Shown: positions 8,260 to 17,413, counted from the first letter of the stretch. The stretch is 64,000 nt of DNA from Aureimonas sp. AU22 (GCF_001463745.1 NZ_BBWJ01000014.1:62001-126000); one strand, 5' to 3'. Notes: generated from the sequence alone by a model not told the origin. Made by a program: numbers and translations.

Positions 8260-9195
8260 ATGGTCCCCGTCCGTCTCGACCATCTGGAGGTCTTTGCCGC
8301 CATCGTGCGTGCGGGAGGGTTCCGCGCCGCGGCGGCGGAGCGCGGCGTCTCCTCGTCCGTCATCAGCCAGACGATGAATGCGCTCGAAGCGTCGCTCGGA
8401 CTGCGGCTCCTCAACCGGACGACGCGCAGCGTCGCGCCGACGGAAGCGGGCGAGCGCCTTCTGCAGCGCCTCCAGCCCGCGCTGGAGGACGTCCGCCATG
8501 CGCTGGTCGAGCTCGGGCAGCTGCGCGACGTTCCCTCCGGCCAGATCCGCATCAACGCGCCGGGGCCTGCGGTGGACCACGTCCTGTGCCCGCTCGCCTT
8601 CGCGTTCATGGACCGGTATCGCGAGGTCAGCATCGAACTCGTCAGCGACGCCGCCATCGTCGACATCGTGGCGCAGGGGTTCGACGCGGGCGTACGGTTC
8701 GGCCGGCAGCTGGCGCAGGACATGATCGCGGTGCCGCTCGGGCCGCCGTTGCGTTACGCGATCGTCGCCTCTCCGGACTATGTGAACCGGCGCGATCGCC
8801 CCGTGGTGCCGTCCGATCTCGTTCTCCACGACTGCATCCGACGCCGCTATCCCGGCGGGACGCTTTCGACCTGGGCCTTCGAGAAAGCCAGGGAATCCCT
8901 CGAGATCGAGCCACAAGGACGACTGACGCTCAGCTCCGCCCAACAGGAGCTGCAGGCGGCCGTCGCCGGCCAGGGGATCGCGCATGTCTTCGAGGACTAC
9001 GCCCGCGACGCGCTGGCGGACGGCAGGCTGGTCGAGCTTCTGGCCGACTGGAGCCCGAGCCTGCCGAGCTGGTTCCTCTACTATCCGAACCGCCGCCACA
9101 GCAGCGCGGCCATGCGCGCGTTCGTCGATTTCGTGCGCGAGCGGTCCCGGTACGTCGGCGTTCGGGACGAAGGCGATCACGAGGCTACGCGCTAG
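8260..9195 (+). CDS. LysR-family transcriptional regulator
   Basis: A 311-residue regulator. The N-terminal winged helix-turn-helix (residues 1-60) reads LDHLEVFAAIVRAGGF followed by AAAERGVSSSVISQTMNALE, the classic LysR signature. The rest is a type 2 periplasmic-fold effector domain. The start at 8260 is supported by AGGTGAG directly upstream. It is divergent from the MBL/AKR pair with a 134 bp gap and is its likely regulator. Its 3' end overlaps the convergent methyltransferase gene by 11 bp. Confidence 0.93.
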   Translation: MVPVRLDHLEVFAAIVRAGGFRAAAAERGVSSSVISQTMNALEASLGLRLLNRTTRSVAPTEAGERLLQRLQPALEDVRHALVELGQLRDVPSGQIRINAPGPAVDHVLCPLAFAFMDRYREVSIELVSDAAIVDIVAQGFDAGVRFGRQLAQDMIAVPLGPPLRYAIVASPDYVNRRDRPVVPSDLVLHDCIRRRYPGGTLSTWAFEKARESLEIEPQGRLTLSSAQQELQAAVAGQGIAHVFEDYARDALADGRLVELLADWSPSLPSWFLYYPNRRHSSAAMRAFVDFVRERSRYVGVRDEGDHEATR

Positions 9196-9901
9196 CCGCG
9201 CTTTCCGACGCCGACACACGCTCCGATGCGCGGTCATGCGGTGGCGCCCCCTTGCGACGGATCCGGTAGACGGCGGCCGGCGGGATGTTGGCGAGCGTCC
9301 GGCCGACGCGCGTTGCTTCGAGGTCGAGGCGTGCGAGGATCTCGGGGCGGACCGGGCACCGGGGCCCGTAGGTGAACTGGTGGAACGCACCGTCCGGTGC
9401 CATGCGGTCGAACGACCCTTTCAGGATCGCCAGAACCTGGCGCGGCGGCATGGAGAGCACGGGCAATCCGCTCACGACCGCGCCGATGGGCCGATCACAG
9501 AACGGTGCGTGCGTTCGCAGCCGCGCGGCATCCATGCAGAGCGTGCGCACATCCGGGAACCGGAGCCGCAGCGCCTCGGCAAAGTCCGGTTGCGCCTCCA
9601 CGAGGACGAGGTCCTCCGGTCTGACGCCGCGTTCGAGCAAAGCCCGCGTGAAGACGCCCGTGCCGGGTCCAAGTTCGACCACAGGTCCGGTCCGTTCGCA
9701 CAGGCCGGAGGTGATGAGGCGACCCAGGGCCTGGCTCGACGGCGCGACGGCGGCCACCCGCAGCGGGTCTTGCAGCCATGCCCGGAAGAAGCCGAAGGCG
9801 TCCGCGAGCGGCCGTGGCGGCGTCGCGTAGGGGATCGCGGCGGCCATGGCCGTGGGTTCGGTGGACCGGGCGCACCAGCGCTCCGACGACGGGCTCACCA
9901 T
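9185..9901 (-). CDS. Class I SAM-dependent methyltransferase, PmtA-like
   Basis: A 238-residue methyltransferase. SAM-binding motif I is VVELGPGTGVFTRALLE (about residues 75-90), with the acidic end of strand 2 in LVLVEAQPDF. The preceding segment FFRAWLQDPLRVAAVAPSS resembles rhizobial phospholipid N-methyltransferases of the PmtA type, which methylate phosphatidylethanolamine towards phosphatidylcholine. The start at 9901 overlaps the stop of the DedA gene (ATGGTGA), which suggests translational coupling; an alternative ATG is at 9847. The neighbouring membrane protein fits a lipid role, but the substrate is inferred. Confidence 0.75.
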   Translation of the reverse strand: MVSPSSERWCARSTEPTAMAAAIPYATPPRPLADAFGFFRAWLQDPLRVAAVAPSSQALGRLITSGLCERTGPVVELGPGTGVFTRALLERGVRPEDLVLVEAQPDFAEALRLRFPDVRTLCMDAARLRTHAPFCDRPIGAVVSGLPVLSMPPRQVLAILKGSFDRMAPDGAFHQFTYGPRCPVRPEILARLDLEATRVGRTLANIPPAAVYRIRRKGAPPHDRASERVSASESAASA

Positions 9902-10524
9902 GACGCACCGCCGGTCCGGCGCCGGCCGGGAAGGCGTCGCGCGTTCAGAAACATCGTCGCCTGCGCTGCGAGGAGGCAGCCGAGAGCCACGAGCGCCAGA
10001 ACCGTGGTGTTCGCGTCGCGCACCGAATGGGACGCCAGGAAGCCGGCGCCGATGAAGAGCCCGTTCCAGACCGCGATGCCGGCGCTCGATGCGAGGAGGA
10101 AGCCGAGCGAGCGGCCCGGCAGAAGGCCCGCGAAGGTCGGGGCGAACAGGCGCACGGTGGGAAGCAGCTGGAACGAGAAGGCCAGCGCCGTCCGGTTCCG
10201 GCGATAGGCCGCGATGCGGCGCTCGACCCGGTCGCCCGGCATTCCAAGGTATCCGCCGGCGCGTTCGAGGAAGCGCAGCGACCGCTCTTCGCCGACGCCT
10301 CTCACGGCATAGAAGCACGCGGCGCACCCCAAGGCGCTGCCGAGGGTGGTGGCGGCGAAAGCCGTCGGCAGGGCCCAGGCACCCTCCGCGGAGGAGATGC
10401 CGATTGCCAGCAGCATGCCGTAGGACGGCATGATCGGCACGAAGCGCTCGGCAAGGCCGAAGGCGAAGAGGCCGAGCGATCCGTAGACCGTGATGCAGGC
10501 CATGAGGTTTGCGAGCGGATCCAT
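9895..10524 (-). CDS. DedA/VTT-domain membrane protein
   Basis: A 209-residue membrane protein with the VTT/SNARE-associated (DedA) pattern: hydrophobic N-terminal helices, the E-x-x-x-P segment in LAERFVPIMPSYGMLL, and the arginine-bearing FSFQLLPTVRLFAPTFAG close to the family's F-x-R-x-x-P motif. DedA proteins are linked to lipid flipping and membrane homeostasis. It starts 2 bp after the SDR gene ends and overlaps the PmtA-like gene by 7 bp, so the three are one transcript. The pairing with a phospholipid methyltransferase supports a membrane-lipid role. Confidence 0.85.
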   Translation of the reverse strand: MDPLANLMACITVYGSLGLFAFGLAERFVPIMPSYGMLLAIGISSAEGAWALPTAFAATTLGSALGCAACFYAVRGVGEERSLRFLERAGGYLGMPGDRVERRIAAYRRNRTALAFSFQLLPTVRLFAPTFAGLLPGRSLGFLLASSAGIAVWNGLFIGAGFLASHSVRDANTTVLALVALGCLLAAQATMFLNARRLPGRRRTGGASW

Positions 10525-10526
10525 GC

Positions 10527-11498
10527 TCAGCCCCCATGCTCTGGGATGGTGAGGAAGGCGATCAGCGGCGTGACGTCGGGTCCACCGAAGCGAAGGCCGA
10601 TGAGATCCTCGGAGACGTCCCAGAGTCGCTTGCCCACGTGAGCGGCAAGAGCGGCCGTCGGCAACTTCGCCTCCGTGGGATAGCCGCGCGTTTCGGCGAG
10701 CCTGTGCGGACCGTAGTAGCCGCCCCCACGAACCTCGGTTGCGGTCGCCGCGAACAGGGTGGGCAGGGCGCCCTGGGCGGCGGGCTGGAACAGGAAGGGC
10801 AGGAGCGAGCGCACGATGCCTTGCGGGCTGCGACGGCCCGGCGCGTTGTGGAGAAGATCCGTACGCGAGACGCCGGGATGGGCGGCGATGCTCGCGATGC
10901 CCCATCCGGCCTCGTCGCTTCGCCGCTGAAGCTCGAGAGCGAACATCAGGCAGGCGAGCTTCGACTGCGCATAGACCGCCATGGGCTTGTAGCTGCGCTC
11001 GGCCTGGAGGTCGGCGAAATCGATGCGGCCGCTGCGCGCCGCGACGCTGGAGAGCGACACGACGCGCGGATCGCTTCCCTTGCGAAGCAGGGGCAGCAGA
11101 TGCGACGTCAGGGCGAAATGTCCGAGATAGTTGGTCCCGAACTGAAGCTCGAACCCGTCGCTCGTGGTCTGCCGGTGCGGCGGCGTCATGACTCCGGCGT
11201 TGTTGATCAGCACATCGATGCTGTCTCGACTGTCGGAGAGACGCCGACCGAACCGGGCGACGGAGGCGAGATCGCCGAGGTCGAGGGGTTCGAAGCTGAC
11301 CTTGGCGTCGGGCACGATCCGCAGGATGCGCGTGACGGCGTCCGATCCCTTGGCGGGATTGCGACCCGCGACGATGACATCCGCTTCGGCTCGCGCCAAT
11401 GCCAGTGCCGTCTCGAAGCCGAGGCCCCCGGTTCCCGTTACGACGGCGGTGGTGCCGCGTTGCGAGGGCATGTTCCTGGCGGTCCAATGGTTGCTCAT
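10527..11498 (-). CDS. SDR-family oxidoreductase (retinol dehydrogenase/WWOX-like)
   Basis: A 323-residue short-chain dehydrogenase. The nucleotide-binding loop reads VVTGTGGLGFETA, one residue shorter than the canonical TGxxxGxG. The NNAG motif (LINNAGVMTPP) and the catalytic YAQSK (YxxxK) are intact, with Ser in VVSLSSVAA. Length and the FELQFGTNYLGHF segment are typical of retinol-dehydrogenase-type SDRs. It sits 83 bp after the molybdenum hydroxylase large subunit and immediately before the DedA gene, all on the minus strand. The substrate is unknown. Confidence 0.87.
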   Translation of the reverse strand: MSNHWTARNMPSQRGTTAVVTGTGGLGFETALALARAEADVIVAGRNPAKGSDAVTRILRIVPDAKVSFEPLDLGDLASVARFGRRLSDSRDSIDVLINNAGVMTPPHRQTTSDGFELQFGTNYLGHFALTSHLLPLLRKGSDPRVVSLSSVAARSGRIDFADLQAERSYKPMAVYAQSKLACLMFALELQRRSDEAGWGIASIAAHPGVSRTDLLHNAPGRRSPQGIVRSLLPFLFQPAAQGALPTLFAATATEVRGGGYYGPHRLAETRGYPTEAKLPTAALAAHVGKRLWDVSEDLIGLRFGGPDVTPLIAFLTIPEHGG

Positions 11499-11581
11499 CG
11501 TCGTCTCCTTCTGCGGTGTCGGTTCGGGGAGAGAGGGGAAGGCGTTCGCGCCCGGCCTGCGGCGCCGGACATCGCGGACGC

Positions 11582-13906
11582 TCAAGTTGCGGCGGCGTCC
11601 GTCTTCAGGACGGAGCGGGTGCGTCTCACGCCGATGGTCTCGGTCGTGGCGAAGGGGAGCGATCGCAGGCGCCGCCCGGTCGCCGCGAAGATCGCGTTGC
11701 CGATCGCGGCGGCGGTCGGAACGATGCCTGGCTCCCCCGCGCCGCCGGGCCCGAGCGTGCTGTCGACGAGCGCAACGGAGATCCGGGGCGCGTTGGCGAT
11801 GCGCTGGACGGGGAAATCGTGGAAGTTCGTCTCCACCACCGCGCCGTCGTCGAGCGTGATCGTGCTCATCAGAGCGGTGGTGACGCCGAAGACGATGCCG
11901 CCTTCCATCTGGGCGACCACGGCATCGGGATTGATCACCGTTCCCACGTCGATGGCGCAGAACACGTGGTCGACCGTGACCTCGCCGTCCGCGGCGACCG
12001 TGACTTCGGCGACCTGTGCGATGACGCTGCGATAGCACGCCTCGATCGCGATCCCGCGTCCGCGCCCCGGTGCCATCGCGGTTCCCCAACCGGCGAGCGA
12101 GGCCACCGTGTCGAGGACCGCGAGATGACGCGGATCGTCGCGCAGGAGCGCGCGTCGGTAGGCCAGCGGATCCGCGCCGACTTTGGCCGCGCATTCGTCG
12201 ATGAAGCTCTCGGCGAAGAAGGTGTTGAAGGAGTAGCCGTTCGATCGCCACAGGCCGATCGGCATGTGGCTCGCGACGTCCCGGCTGCGCACCCGGCGCG
12301 CGGGAATGGCGTAGTGCGCCTTCTCCAGCCCCTCCACCGTCAGCCTGTCGCCGTCCGGCCCGGGCTTGATGGGCAGGTTGCGCTCGGCGACGGACTGGAT
12401 GACCGATTGCGCCGCCACCGTGGCGTCGTAGGCGATGGGGAGCCCGTCGGATCCGAGGGCCATGCGCAGCCTCGCCGCCGCATGGCTGCGGAAGAGGCCC
12501 CTCGCGATATCCTCCTCCCGGGACCAGATCAGCTTGACCGGCCGTCCCGGATGCCGCGCGGCGAGGAAGGCCGCCTCGGTGACCACGTCCTGGTCGCTGC
12601 GGCGGCCGAACGCGCCGCCGTTCATCGTGACGTTGCAGGTGACCGAGGTCGGCTCGGTGCCCGCCCAGCCCATGCCCGTGCCGACGCCGACCCGGATGCT
12701 GAGCGGCCCCTGCGAGGGGACCCAGGCTTCGGCCGACCCGTCCGCGCGCAGGACGACGGTGGCATTAAGCGGCTCCATGCAGGCATGGGCGACGAACGGT
12801 ACGCGGTAGTCCGCTTCCACGAGCGATGCGGACGGGTCACCGAACGCGATGTCGACGTCGCCTTCGAGAAGATGCTCGTGCGGATCGTCCGCGGAGAGCG
12901 CGCCGAGAAGCCGCGTCGAGAGGTCGAGGCTCGAAACCGCGTCGGCCTCGGTGCGGGTCCAGGCGACGTCGAGCTGCCAAGCCGCCTGTTCGGCCTGCCA
13001 CCACGAAGCGGCGACGATGGCGACGTGGCGACCGTCGACGACCGCAAGATCGATCACGCCGGGCAGAGCGCGGACCGCCGCCTCGTTGCGCACGTGGTCG
13101 ACCCCGGCGCCGAAGACCGGCCCGTGTCGGATCGCGGCGTGGAGCATGTCCGGCAGAACCACGTCCATGCCGAACACGGGCGCGCCGCGAACCTTGGCGG
13201 GAAGGTCGACGCGCGGCTGCGAGCGTCCGATCAGCCGCCATTGGTCGGCGGGCTTGAGCACGATGTCGTGGGGCGGCGCAAGCACGGCGGCGTCGCGTGC
13301 GAGCTCGCCGTACGGGATGCTGCGCCCTGAGCCAGCGTGACGGACGAAGCCGTCGCCCGTCGTCAGGGTCTCCACCGGGACGGCGAGACGGGCGGCGCCA
13401 GCCTCGAGAAGCATGTGCCGGGCCGAGGCGCCCGCGACGCGCATCGGATGCCACATCGCGATGGTGGATCCCGACGCGCCCGTGGAAATGAAGCCGAGCT
13501 GCCCGAGCACCCGCCGGGCCAACCACACCACCGGCCCGCTCGCCTCCTCCGGCCGGACCTGCAGGACGTTCGTCCAGGTCGAGTAGGCCGGATGCGGTTC
13601 GGTCGGGAAGACCACGCTCAGCCTGTCGTCCATGGGAACGTCGAGTTCCTCCGCGACCAGCATGGCCAGGCCCGTGTGAATGCCCTGACCCATTTCGGCC
13701 CGTGGGACCTGCACCACGATCCGGCCGTCGTCGTGGATCGTCAGGAAGGCGTTGAGGGCGGCTTGCTCGCCCTCGGCATGCCCCGACAGCCCATCGACGT
13801 CGACGGTTGCGAGGTAGCCGATGCCGCCGACCGCGGCGACGAGGGCGGTGCCTCCGAGGGCCGCGCCTGTGAGTAGGAAGGTGCGGCGGGACAGAAGGTT
13901 CGGCAT
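11582..13906 (-). CDS. iorB: Molybdenum hydroxylase large subunit (isoquinoline 1-oxidoreductase beta-like)
   Basis: A 774-residue molybdopterin-binding subunit of the xanthine dehydrogenase superfamily. The N-terminus carries a Tat-type leader (LLSRRTFLLTGAALGG), which places the mature enzyme in the periplasm. Recognisable segments include RAEMGQGIHTGLAMLVAEE near the start of the first domain, GGAFGRRSDQD in the cofactor region and the C-terminal GAGEPGIVPTAAAIGNAI bearing the catalytic Glu. The gene begins 11 bp after the iron-sulfur subunit. Fusion of Tat leader and split-domain architecture fits the IorB/nicotinate-aldehyde type rather than cytosolic xanthine dehydrogenase. The substrate is probably an N-heterocycle or aldehyde. 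Confidence 0.88.
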   Translation of the reverse strand: MPNLLSRRTFLLTGAALGGTALVAAVGGIGYLATVDVDGLSGHAEGEQAALNAFLTIHDDGRIVVQVPRAEMGQGIHTGLAMLVAEELDVPMDDRLSVVFPTEPHPAYSTWTNVLQVRPEEASGPVVWLARRVLGQLGFISTGASGSTIAMWHPMRVAGASARHMLLEAGAARLAVPVETLTTGDGFVRHAGSGRSIPYGELARDAAVLAPPHDIVLKPADQWRLIGRSQPRVDLPAKVRGAPVFGMDVVLPDMLHAAIRHGPVFGAGVDHVRNEAAVRALPGVIDLAVVDGRHVAIVAASWWQAEQAAWQLDVAWTRTEADAVSSLDLSTRLLGALSADDPHEHLLEGDVDIAFGDPSASLVEADYRVPFVAHACMEPLNATVVLRADGSAEAWVPSQGPLSIRVGVGTGMGWAGTEPTSVTCNVTMNGGAFGRRSDQDVVTEAAFLAARHPGRPVKLIWSREEDIARGLFRSHAAARLRMALGSDGLPIAYDATVAAQSVIQSVAERNLPIKPGPDGDRLTVEGLEKAHYAIPARRVRSRDVASHMPIGLWRSNGYSFNTFFAESFIDECAAKVGADPLAYRRALLRDDPRHLAVLDTVASLAGWGTAMAPGRGRGIAIEACYRSVIAQVAEVTVAADGEVTVDHVFCAIDVGTVINPDAVVAQMEGGIVFGVTTALMSTITLDDGAVVETNFHDFPVQRIANAPRISVALVDSTLGPGGAGEPGIVPTAAAIGNAIFAATGRRLRSLPFATTETIGVRRTRSVLKTDAAAT

Positions 13907-13917
13907 CGCGGAGATCC

Positions 13918-14382
13918 TCAAGCCTGCGAGCGCGCCGCCGCGGCGCGATGGATGGCGCGGCGGATGCGCGGATAGGTCCCGCATCGGCAGATGTTGGTGA
14001 TAGCGTCGTCGATCTCGGCGTCGCTCGGGTTCGGCACGCGGTCGAGAAGCGCGGTGACGGCGACGAGGAAGCCGGGCTGGCAGAAGCCGCATTGCGGCAC
14101 CTGCTCGTCGATCCAGGCCTGTTGCACAGGAGAAAGCGCACCGTCGGCGCCGGAAAGCCCTTCCACCGTCACGACCGTGGCGTCCGCGACCTCGCCGAGC
14201 GTGATCGCGCAGGATGGGGTGGACTCCCCGTTCACGAGGACGCGGCAGGCCCCGCACTGCGATGCGCCGCAGCCGTACTTGGTGCCGCGGAACCCGAGGT
14301 CTTCCCGCAGCACCCAGAGGAGGGGCTTGTCCTGCGGAGCGGTGACGGTCCGGAGCGTGCCGTTGACGTTGACGGGTGGCAT
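13918..14382 (-). CDS. iorA: (2Fe-2S)-binding subunit of molybdenum hydroxylase (IorA-like)
   Basis: A 154-residue protein with two [2Fe-2S] cluster sites. The plant-type ferredoxin site is YGCGASQCGACRV (N-terminal half) and the second, four-helix site comprises CGFCQPG and CRCGTYPRI. I start it at the ATG at 14380-14382, which has GGAGA upstream, rather than at an upstream in-frame codon. It transfers electrons from the molybdopterin site of the next gene to an external acceptor. No cytochrome c subunit, which many periplasmic homologues use as acceptor, is seen close by. Confidence 0.93.
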   Translation of the reverse strand: MPPVNVNGTLRTVTAPQDKPLLWVLREDLGFRGTKYGCGASQCGACRVLVNGESTPSCAITLGEVADATVVTVEGLSGADGALSPVQQAWIDEQVPQCGFCQPGFLVAVTALLDRVPNPSDAEIDDAITNICRCGTYPRIRRAIHRAAAARSQA

Positions 14383-15224
14383 GGGATCTCCAATGGCTGG
14401 GGCCGACGCATCGACGCGCCGTTGGGTTGCGGTGGCGCAAAGCGGGCGCGACCGGTCGCACCGATGCCGGCGCGCGGCGCGATCCAGCGCCTGCGGTCGA
14501 TCGGCTTGCACACGAGGCGCGAGGTCACGCCCGGGCTATGATGTCCTCTGGATGGGTTCCCTGCCCCCTTCACGCCGGGGGGCCGGGCCGCCGAACCACG
14601 CCGCGAACGCGATCGCGTCCGTTGCAAGGTTCGGGGCTACTGAATGGGGCCGTCGAGCTTTGGTTCGTCCGTCCGATCACTCCGACGGGCGGCGAGCATC
14701 CGCCGATGAGGACGACCGTCCGTCACCGTGGGGAGCGAGGGCTGATGCCGTTCCGTCTCATCTGCCGGGTGGTCGGCTTCAACGCCGGCAGGCCTGTCGT
14801 CTCGGACAAGAGGGAAGAGCAGGGCGAGAACCGAGCTGATGGGCAGGTCACTGAGGGCGAAGGGAGCGTCGTTCGCCGCTTTCGAGCGTGTCATGGCGCA
14901 TGCTTCTCCGTATCGTTTCGAACATGGTGAACGTGGATCTCTCGAGGATCCACGGCTCCGGACGCCGTCTGCCAGTGCGGCAAGGCCGCCGGGGCAGTCC
15001 GGGGAGGCGACGACGGTTGGCCTCGTCGCTTCGAGAGGCAAGTTAACCGTGTCCTGTCGTCTGGCTGTGTCGGCATCGTCCTCTATTGTCGCGAATTGTA
15101 TCGGCGGAATGCTGCAAAGCCCTCCGCCGTCGCGCGGGCTGACACATTACGCGACAGTTTTCTTCGGGCATTCTGCAGGAACCTTCCGTATGCATTGCTT
15201 GCGAACCAGCAACCGGGGCAGTCC
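14383..15224. other. 842 bp stretch without a convincing gene
   Basis: Between the iorA start and the response-regulator start I find only short open frames with atypical, Arg/Ser/Pro-rich translations that lack domain features. The longest is a 134-codon minus-strand frame at 14637-15041 that I do not accept. The region contains a perfect hairpin at 14932-14954 and, near 15086-15157, the inverted pair TTGTCGCG / CGCGACAG that might serve the response regulator. It presumably holds the divergent promoters of the iorAB operon and the two-component system. Confidence 0.6.
14932..14954. repeat. Perfect 8-bp inverted repeat with 7-nt loop
   Basis: CGTGGATC at 14932-14939 is repeated inverted as GATCCACG at 14947-14954, separated by TCTCGAG. 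No T-tract follows, so a terminator is unlikely. An operator or a small structured element is more plausible. Confidence 0.6.
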
Positions 15225-15956
15225 ATGGAGTCCGTTCCACATATAGCGGTCGTCGACGACCATCGGGACATCCGCGATCTCGTCGGCAAATACCTTCAGC
15301 AACAGGGCTACCGGGTGAGCCTTGCCGAGAGCGGCGCCGCGCTGCGGCGTCTCCTCGATCGCGGCGCCATCGATCTCATCGTGCTCGACGTCATGATGCC
15401 GGGCGAGGACGGGCTCTCGGTGTGTCGCGAGCTGAGGGGCGGCTCGCGCAGCGGGGTCGGCATTCCCATCATCTTCCTGACCGCGCGCCGCGACGAGACC
15501 GACCGCATCGTCGGCCTCGAACTCGGCGCCGACGATTATCTCGTGAAGCCCTTCTCGCCGCGGGAGCTCCTGGCGCGCATCAAGGCGGTCCTGCGCCGGG
15601 TGCGGGAGCTTCCGCCGCAGGCGGCCGCGCGCAGCGCCGGAATGATGCGGTTCGACCGCTGGGTCCTCAACCTCGCCCGGCGCGAGCTGCAGGGCGACGA
15701 CGGGATCGGGGTTCCCCTGTCGACCGCCGAGTTCCGCCTGCTCAAGGTCCTGATCGAACGCCCCGGCGTCGTCCTCAGCCGCGACCAGCTTCTCGACCTG
15801 ACGGTGGGCCGCGAGGCCGACCCGTTCGACCGCTCGATCGACAACCAGATCAGCCGCCTTCGCCGCAAGGTGGAGGCCGACCCGAAGAACCCGGTGATCA
15901 TCCAGACCCATCGCGGCGGCGGCTACAGCTTCATGCCGGAGGTCACGGCGCCATGA
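15225..15956 (+). CDS. OmpR/PhoB-family response regulator
   Basis: A 243-residue response regulator. The receiver domain (about 5-120) shows the acidic pair in VVDDHRD, the phosphoacceptor Asp55 in VLDVMMPGEDG, Thr in FLTARRDE and Lys in YLVKPFSPREL. The C-terminal winged helix (about 140-238) ends with the typical IQTHRGGGYSF. The frame is open upstream to 15096, but the ATG at 15225 puts the protein in register with the family. It overlaps the sensor kinase gene by ATGA at 15953-15956, so the two are translationally coupled. The target genes are unknown. Confidence 0.95.
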   Translation: MESVPHIAVVDDHRDIRDLVGKYLQQQGYRVSLAESGAALRRLLDRGAIDLIVLDVMMPGEDGLSVCRELRGGSRSGVGIPIIFLTARRDETDRIVGLELGADDYLVKPFSPRELLARIKAVLRRVRELPPQAAARSAGMMRFDRWVLNLARRELQGDDGIGVPLSTAEFRLLKVLIERPGVVLSRDQLLDLTVGREADPFDRSIDNQISRLRRKVEADPKNPVIIQTHRGGGYSFMPEVTAP

Positions 15957-17371
15957 GCCGCATCCTGCACTGGTGGCACAGAAGCCTGACGGTCCAGCTC
16001 CTCGGCTCGATGCTGATCGCGCTGTTCGCATCGCAGTCGATCGGCATCTGGATTTCCTGGGGCAAGTTCCAGGCCGACATGCAGACGGCCGCGCGGACCG
16101 AACTCGCCAGTCGCGCCGCCGCGGTCGCCAGGCTCATCGAGTCCTCGTCCGACGACGTCCAGTCGGGTATCGCGCGGGTCAACAGCACGGAATACACGCG
16201 CTTCTGGATCTCGCGCGACGTCGCCCCCGATCTGCAGAGCTGGGTGCACGAAGCGGCCGAGCGCTTCGAGGTGCCGCTGCGCGTTCTCCTGAACGGGGCC
16301 CCGTCCGGTGCATCCGGAGCGGTCGATCCGCAATCCAACGGACCGGACGCCGATCTGCCGACGATCGACGCGACCTGGACGAGGGCGGTTCCGGGGCAGA
16401 CCGATCTGCCACCCCAGGCGGTCTATCTCGACTATGCCGAGCGCAACGGTGCCGGGGTCATCGTGCCGCTCGGCGACGGGAAGGCCCTGAACGCCGCGTT
16501 CTACAAGGAATTCCTGCCGTCGATCTGGAAGACCCATCTGCCGCTCGCCCTGGCGCTGACGGCCATCCTCGTTTCGATGGTCGCCATGGTGATCCTTCAC
16601 GGGGTCTCGGGGCCGCTGCGCCAGCTGACCAAGGCCGCCGACACACTGGGACGTGGCGAGGCCGTGCCGCCCCTCAAGGCGTGCGGCACCGACGATGTCC
16701 GCCGCACGGCGGAAGCCTTCAACCGCATGCAGGAGCGCCTGCATCGGTTCGTCGAGGACAGGACGCGCATGCTGGCAGCGATCGGCCACGACCTGCGCAC
16801 GCCCATCACGACGCTGCGCCTGCGAACCGAATTCATCGAGGATGCCGAGCTCAAGGACCGGATGCTGTCGAGCATCGGCGAGCTCGAGGAGATGACGGAG
16901 GCCACGCTGTCGCTCGCCCGGCAGGACACGACCAACGAAGCGACCCGGACGATCGACCTGTCCGCGTTGGTCGAGAGCGTCTGCGAGGACCTCGCCGAAC
17001 TCGGCCAGTCCGTCAACTTCTTGCACGACGAGCGCGTGACCTATCGGTGCCGCCCGGAGAATCTGAAGCGCATGGTTCGCAACATCGTGGAAAACGCCGT
17101 GCGCTACGCCGGACATGCCGAGGTTCGTCTCGTGGCGACCCCGTCGGGCGTCGAGATCCTCGTCGAGGACGACGGGCCGGGCATCCCGATCGATCGGATC
17201 GAGGACGTCTTCACGCCCTTCGTGCGGCTGGAGGACTCGCGATCTCGCGAGACGGGAGGGGCGGGCCTCGGCCTGCCGATCGCGCGCGCGATCGCGCGCC
17301 AGCATGGCGGAGACATCGTGCTGACGCTTCGAAGCCCCGGCCTGCGGGCGACCGCATCGCTGCCGGCGTGA
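15953..17371 (+). CDS. Membrane sensor histidine kinase
   Basis: A 472-residue kinase. A membrane helix near residues 13-35 and another near 191-212 flank a periplasmic sensor domain of about 155 residues that I do not recognise. A HAMP domain follows (about 213-265). The H-box AIGHDLRTPITTLRL places the phospho-His at residue 279. The N-box NIVENAVRYA, G1 box VEDDGPGI and G2 box GGAGLGLPIARA show a complete ATPase domain. It is EnvZ-like in layout and is the partner of the overlapping response regulator. Confidence 0.95.
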   Translation: MSRILHWWHRSLTVQLLGSMLIALFASQSIGIWISWGKFQADMQTAARTELASRAAAVARLIESSSDDVQSGIARVNSTEYTRFWISRDVAPDLQSWVHEAAERFEVPLRVLLNGAPSGASGAVDPQSNGPDADLPTIDATWTRAVPGQTDLPPQAVYLDYAERNGAGVIVPLGDGKALNAAFYKEFLPSIWKTHLPLALALTAILVSMVAMVILHGVSGPLRQLTKAADTLGRGEAVPPLKACGTDDVRRTAEAFNRMQERLHRFVEDRTRMLAAIGHDLRTPITTLRLRTEFIEDAELKDRMLSSIGELEEMTEATLSLARQDTTNEATRTIDLSALVESVCEDLAELGQSVNFLHDERVTYRCRPENLKRMVRNIVENAVRYAGHAEVRLVATPSGVEILVEDDGPGIPIDRIEDVFTPFVRLEDSRSRETGGAGLGLPIARAIARQHGGDIVLTLRSPGLRATASLPA

Positions 17372-17413
17372 AGCCCGGCGGCAAGGCTTGCCGACATCGA
17401 TCCGGCTGCTCGA

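Noticed and set aside
6087-8723. A minus-strand open frame of 878 codons over the AKR and MBL genes
   Set aside because: It is a different frame of the same strand, crosses both well-supported genes and gives a low-complexity Arg-rich product.
14932-14954. Hairpin as a transcription terminator
   Set aside because: No T-tract follows and no gene ends nearby on either strand.
14637-15041. A 134-codon minus-strand frame in the 842 bp gap
   Set aside because: Composition is Arg/Asp/Pro-rich with no domain, and the start context is poor, so I treat the interval as non-coding.
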